Positions 61,475 to 64,000 of a DNA stretch of 64,000 nucleotides are shown piece after piece. The DNA is taken from NCBI RefSeq assembly GCF_004761875.1, contig NZ_SJEY01000003.1, positions 334,231 through 398,230 on the forward strand, read 5' to 3'. The stretch comes from Roseovarius aestuariivivens (lineage in GTDB: Bacteria > Pseudomonadota > Alphaproteobacteria > Rhodobacterales > Rhodobacteraceae). How positions within the stretch are numbered: position 1 is the first letter of the stretch; the number at the start of each line of letters is the position of its first letter. Both the position numbers and the translations under genes were made by a program. The notes under the pieces are model-generated. The model did no database searches and was not told where the DNA came from. It worked only from the letters and a program-made list of their open reading frames with translations.

Positions 61475-62637
61475 AGCGCGCCCTCCGGACCCTCTCTGAG
61501 CCGGGTGAGCAAAAGGCCCGACACAGTGCGCAGGCGCACCGCGAAGCCGCCCGTGCCGACACTCTGCGCGGCGACCAGCGGCACACGCATCTCGGGCAGA
61601 CCCTCAGGCGAAAACACCAGTTCGGCCAATTCGTCCCCTGCGTTCACAGGCGCACGAATTGGACCCTTGTAAACGACCTCGGCACTAAGTTGATCCGGTC
61701 CCAGAACCGGCACGAGGGTCGAGACATCCTCGGTCGCAGTCAACCCGACGCTCGGCGCATCGCCCATCCAGATATCGGCGCGGGCAATCTCGGTCCCCGC
61801 TTTTAGGATCGTGGTTTCGGTGAATTGCCGAAACGCCCAATTGACGATCTGCTGCGCTTCCTCGGCCCGGACCTGCGCGCTTTCAAGCCCTGAGATGACA
61901 AAGATGATGCGCCGGTCACCTTGCTTGGCGGATCCGACAAGCCCGTAGCCCGCAGCCTGGGTATGACCGGTCTTGAGCCCGTCTGCCCCAAGACCAAGCT
62001 TGAGCAGAGGATTGCGGTTTTGCGTATTCTGCGGGGCGCGACCATCGAATTCATAAGTCGTTTCCGCGAACATCGGGTAAAATTCCGGAAAATCCTCGAT
62101 AATTCGACGTGCAAGCAAGGCAAGATCGCGCATGCTCATCCGGTGGCCCGCGGCCGGCCAGCCATTGGAGTTGGTGAAGGTCGAGTTGGTCATACCCATC
62201 TGCTGCCCCCGCTGGGTCATGAAGCGGGCAAAGCCCGCCTCCGTCCCATCCGGACTAAGCGCCTCGGCAAGCACCGCGCAGGCGTCATTGCCCGACAGCA
62301 CGATGATGCCGCGCAGCAGATCTTCGACACTGACCCGGTCGGTGGTATCGAGAAACATCGTCGAGCCGCCGTAGCTCATGGCGTGCTGCGAAACCGGCAA
62401 CTTTTCGGACAAGGACAACCGCCCGTCGCGGATTGCCTCGAACGTGACATAGAGCGTCATGAGCTTCGACATCGAAGCGGGTGGCAGCGGTTCATCAGCG
62501 TTTTTGCTCAACAAAACGGTACCCGTGGTCATATCGGTGACAAAGGCCGACTTCGCGCGGGTGTCAAAAGCATGCCCTGGCAGAGCCAGGGCAAAAAGCA
62601 GAGCAAGCGATGAGATTAGTCGTGTGGCAGCGATCAT
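61471..62637 (-). CDS. D-alanyl-D-alanine carboxypeptidase (S11)
   Basis: A 388-residue penicillin-binding protein with a signal peptide. Motifs are SxxK in PPASMSKLMTLY, SxN in VLSGNDACAVLAEAL and KTG in GADGLKTGHTQAAG, followed by the C-terminal beta-domain and an amphipathic anchor. It trims peptidoglycan side chains at the outer face of the inner membrane. Operon with tmk, holB and the SPOR lipoprotein. Confidence 0.94.
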   Translation of the reverse strand: MIAATRLISSLALLFALALPGHAFDTRAKSAFVTDMTTGTVLLSKNADEPLPPASMSKLMTLYVTFEAIRDGRLSLSEKLPVSQHAMSYGGSTMFLDTTDRVSVEDLLRGIIVLSGNDACAVLAEALSPDGTEAGFARFMTQRGQQMGMTNSTFTNSNGWPAAGHRMSMRDLALLARRIIEDFPEFYPMFAETTYEFDGRAPQNTQNRNPLLKLGLGADGLKTGHTQAAGYGLVGSAKQGDRRIIFVISGLESAQVRAEEAQQIVNWAFRQFTETTILKAGTEIARADIWMGDAPSVGLTATEDVSTLVPVLGPDQLSAEVVYKGPIRAPVNAGDELAELVFSPEGLPEMRVPLVAAQSVGTGGFAVRLRTVSGLLLTRLREGPEGAL

Positions 62638-62651
62638 GGGTCTCCCCGAAG

Positions 62652-63575
62652 TCAGTTGGTCACTGGATATGCATCATCAAACCCGACACCCTTGATCTTT
62701 TTCAAGAGGACACTGCGCTCCGACGCGTCGCTAGCCGGTCCCACGATAACACGCCAGAAGGTCTTGCCTTGCGAGCTTTGCTTCTTGACTGTGGGGATCA
62801 TCCCGGATTGGCGCATCGCGACCGCCGTGTTGCGGGCGTTTTCCTCGACACTGAATATCCCGATCTGGATATAGGGTTTGTCAAGCGCAGACGCGGCGCG
62901 CGCGGGCGCGGCAGCCGTCACTTGGGTTGGCTTGGGCGTCGGCACCGCGGCTGGTGCAACCTCGGGTGCCTGACGCGCCTCAACGGCTTCGATCGCCGCG
63001 GCGGCGCCCATGACGGGATCGAGCGCGCTTGCCTCGACCTCGGCAGGCGGAGCAATCTCCATGGTTTCGCCGTCCGGCGTTTCGGCCGAAACAGACGCAG
63101 CTGCGGCCGGATCCGGCGCGGCTTCGCGGCGCAGCGCGGTCACGTTAAGCTGGACCGGCGCCCCGGCAAGCATGCCAAGCGCTGCAGCGGCATCCGAAGA
63201 CACCTGCAAAATCGGGCCGGGGTTTTCCCGCTCGCGGCGAAACAAGGCGCCGATGACGAACTTGCCGTTCTTGGTGTTGCGAATGATCACCCGCTCAGGT
63301 TCGCCAACATCGGGATGCGCCACCCACACGCCGCCTAGAGATGGGCGTCCGTCCCAAAGGCCCTTGTCTGTCACCTGAAACACGTCGGGCGCCTCGACGT
63401 CGCGCTCTATAAGTTTGACGGAATTGTCCGCCGAGGTCACGGCATCAACGTTTACGTCCTGCGACTGAAACAGGGCGAATTGCCCGTCCTCACTGCAGCC
63501 CGCGAGCAGAAGCGCAGCTGCGCTCACTACTGCGAAAGAGCCGCCGCGCCTCGCCTTACTGTTCATGTCTTTCAT
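62652..63575 (-). CDS. SPOR-domain lipoprotein, RlpA-like
   Basis: A 307-residue protein with a lipobox (AAALLLAGCSEDG), a region resembling a double-psi beta barrel (LGGVWVAHPDVGEPERVIIRN), a Pro/Ala-rich linker and a C-terminal SPOR domain at about 230-305 (DKPYIQIGIFSVEENARNTA, WRVIVGPASDASER). SPOR domains bind denuded glycan at division sites. RlpA-type proteins cleave or bind such glycan. Lies first in the run that ends at the AEC gene. Confidence 0.88.
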   Translation of the reverse strand: MKDMNSKARRGGSFAVVSAAALLLAGCSEDGQFALFQSQDVNVDAVTSADNSVKLIERDVEAPDVFQVTDKGLWDGRPSLGGVWVAHPDVGEPERVIIRNTKNGKFVIGALFRRERENPGPILQVSSDAAAALGMLAGAPVQLNVTALRREAAPDPAAAASVSAETPDGETMEIAPPAEVEASALDPVMGAAAAIEAVEARQAPEVAPAAVPTPKPTQVTAAAPARAASALDKPYIQIGIFSVEENARNTAVAMRQSGMIPTVKKQSSQGKTFWRVIVGPASDASERSVLLKKIKGVGFDDAYPVTN

Positions 63576-63779
63576 CTCTTGCCCCTTGCCTGAATGCGCC
63601 TTTCTGGCGTGGTGCCGGTTGATCCGGCGTTATGACTTGCCCGTTACGGGCGCTCTGCCTTAGGGCAGAATAGCCGGTCACGCAGCTTAAGGAAAGTCTG
63701 CAACACGCCTCTCGGCAGAATTCCCCGCACAACTGCGGCCTTTCAGAATCGCAAACGGACGGGTAGCAAGTGCGGCAGC

Positions 63780-63869
63780 GGAGGAGTGGCAGAGCGGTCG
63801 AATGCACCGGTCTTGAAAACCGGCGTGCGTGAAAGCGTACCGTGGGTTCGAATCCCACCTCCTCCGCCA
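63780..63869 (+). tRNA. tRNA-Ser(UGA)
   Basis: Acceptor GGAGGAG at 63780-63786 pairs with CTCCTCC at 63859-63865; G discriminator and encoded CCA to 63869. The anticodon loop is TCTTGAAAA with anticodon TGA, and a long variable arm (class II) and GGTTCGAATCC T-loop are present. The 3' end is a common integration site; no element is visible to the window end. Confidence 0.97.
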
Positions 63870-64000
63870 CCCAGACCTGTCTCTCTGACAACATGCGGTT
63901 AGAGCCGATTTTTCTGCGCGTATTAGGGTGTTTAGCATGGCAGCTTTCCGACAGAGACGCACCGATCTTCGGCAATCCGGGGAGATTATCCCGCGCGTCT

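Noticed and set aside
63780..64000. Integrated element at tRNA-Ser
   Set aside because: No integrase or direct repeat is visible in the 130 bases after the tRNA.
1..64000. CRISPR array or cas genes
   Set aside because: No regularly spaced direct repeats or Cas motifs seen on either strand.

Overview
The window is high-GC, gene-dense chromosomal DNA from an alphaproteobacterium, most likely a marine member of the Rhodobacteraceae (Roseobacter group). Several things point there: a SAM/SAH-type riboswitch in front of metK (a class reported from Rhodobacterales), an irrA gene beside fabA, two secreted proteins with VPLPA-CTERM-type tails, a Hint-domain protein, and household gene orders typical of this family (phoH/ybeY/corC/lnt/metK/trmB, TatD/holB/tmk/dac/SPOR, gatC/gatA). 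No prophage, complete insertion sequence or CRISPR array was recognised. The species cannot be named from the sequence alone.

Layout. 1-5.6 kb: truncated ilvC diverging from two overlapping Lrp/AsnC regulators, a secreted-type Hint protein, a UbiH-like hydroxylase, a HAD nucleotidase and a GntR/FCD regulator with a perfect palindromic operator candidate. 5.5-14.8 kb: a glycosyltransferase with an N-terminal MshEN-like domain, an AI-2E-type transporter, carA, yqeY, dtd, a pseudouridine synthase, tadA, a LuxR solo and an UPF0173 hydrolase. 14.8-19.8 kb: ceramidase-like membrane protein, gatC-gatA, a lipoprotein, a cell-wall amidase, an isochorismatase-type hydrolase and the RNase P RNA. 21-29.3 kb: argE, trmB, metK with riboswitch, lnt, corC, ybeY and phoH. 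A gene for a secreted thrombospondin-C-like VPLPA-CTERM protein sits inside that conserved block. 29.5-34.5 kb: two neighbouring envelope proteins sharing a small WVDPxGCxHW module, miaB, and a ferric-reductase-like/dioxygenase-like pair.

34.5-41.2 kb: fabI and fabB are separated from fabA by about 2.5 kb holding a sulfotransferase, a 78-residue protein of unknown function, a decayed second copy of that protein, and a P-loop protein cotranscribed with fabA; irrA diverges from fabA. 41.2-54.3 kb: accessory metabolism (FKBP isomerase, a coupled dehalogenase/hydrolase/dehydratase operon, a THxN-type VPLPA-CTERM protein in an AT-richer island, PcaD-like lactonase, MFS exporter, alcohol dehydrogenase, ArsR regulator with operator, enolase-superfamily dehydratase). 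54.3-56.8 kb: an ECF sigma factor, membrane anti-sigma factor and exported subtilase in one operon. 57-63.9 kb: AEC transporter, PhnP-like hydrolase, TatD, holB, tmk, D-Ala-D-Ala carboxypeptidase, SPOR lipoprotein, then tRNA-Ser(UGA).

The strongest candidate for an undescribed system is the sigma/anti-sigma/subtilase operon. By eye, the periplasmic tail of the anti-sigma factor resembles the pro-region of the neighbouring protease, which suggests the protease and the anti-sigma factor communicate through a shared propeptide-like fold.
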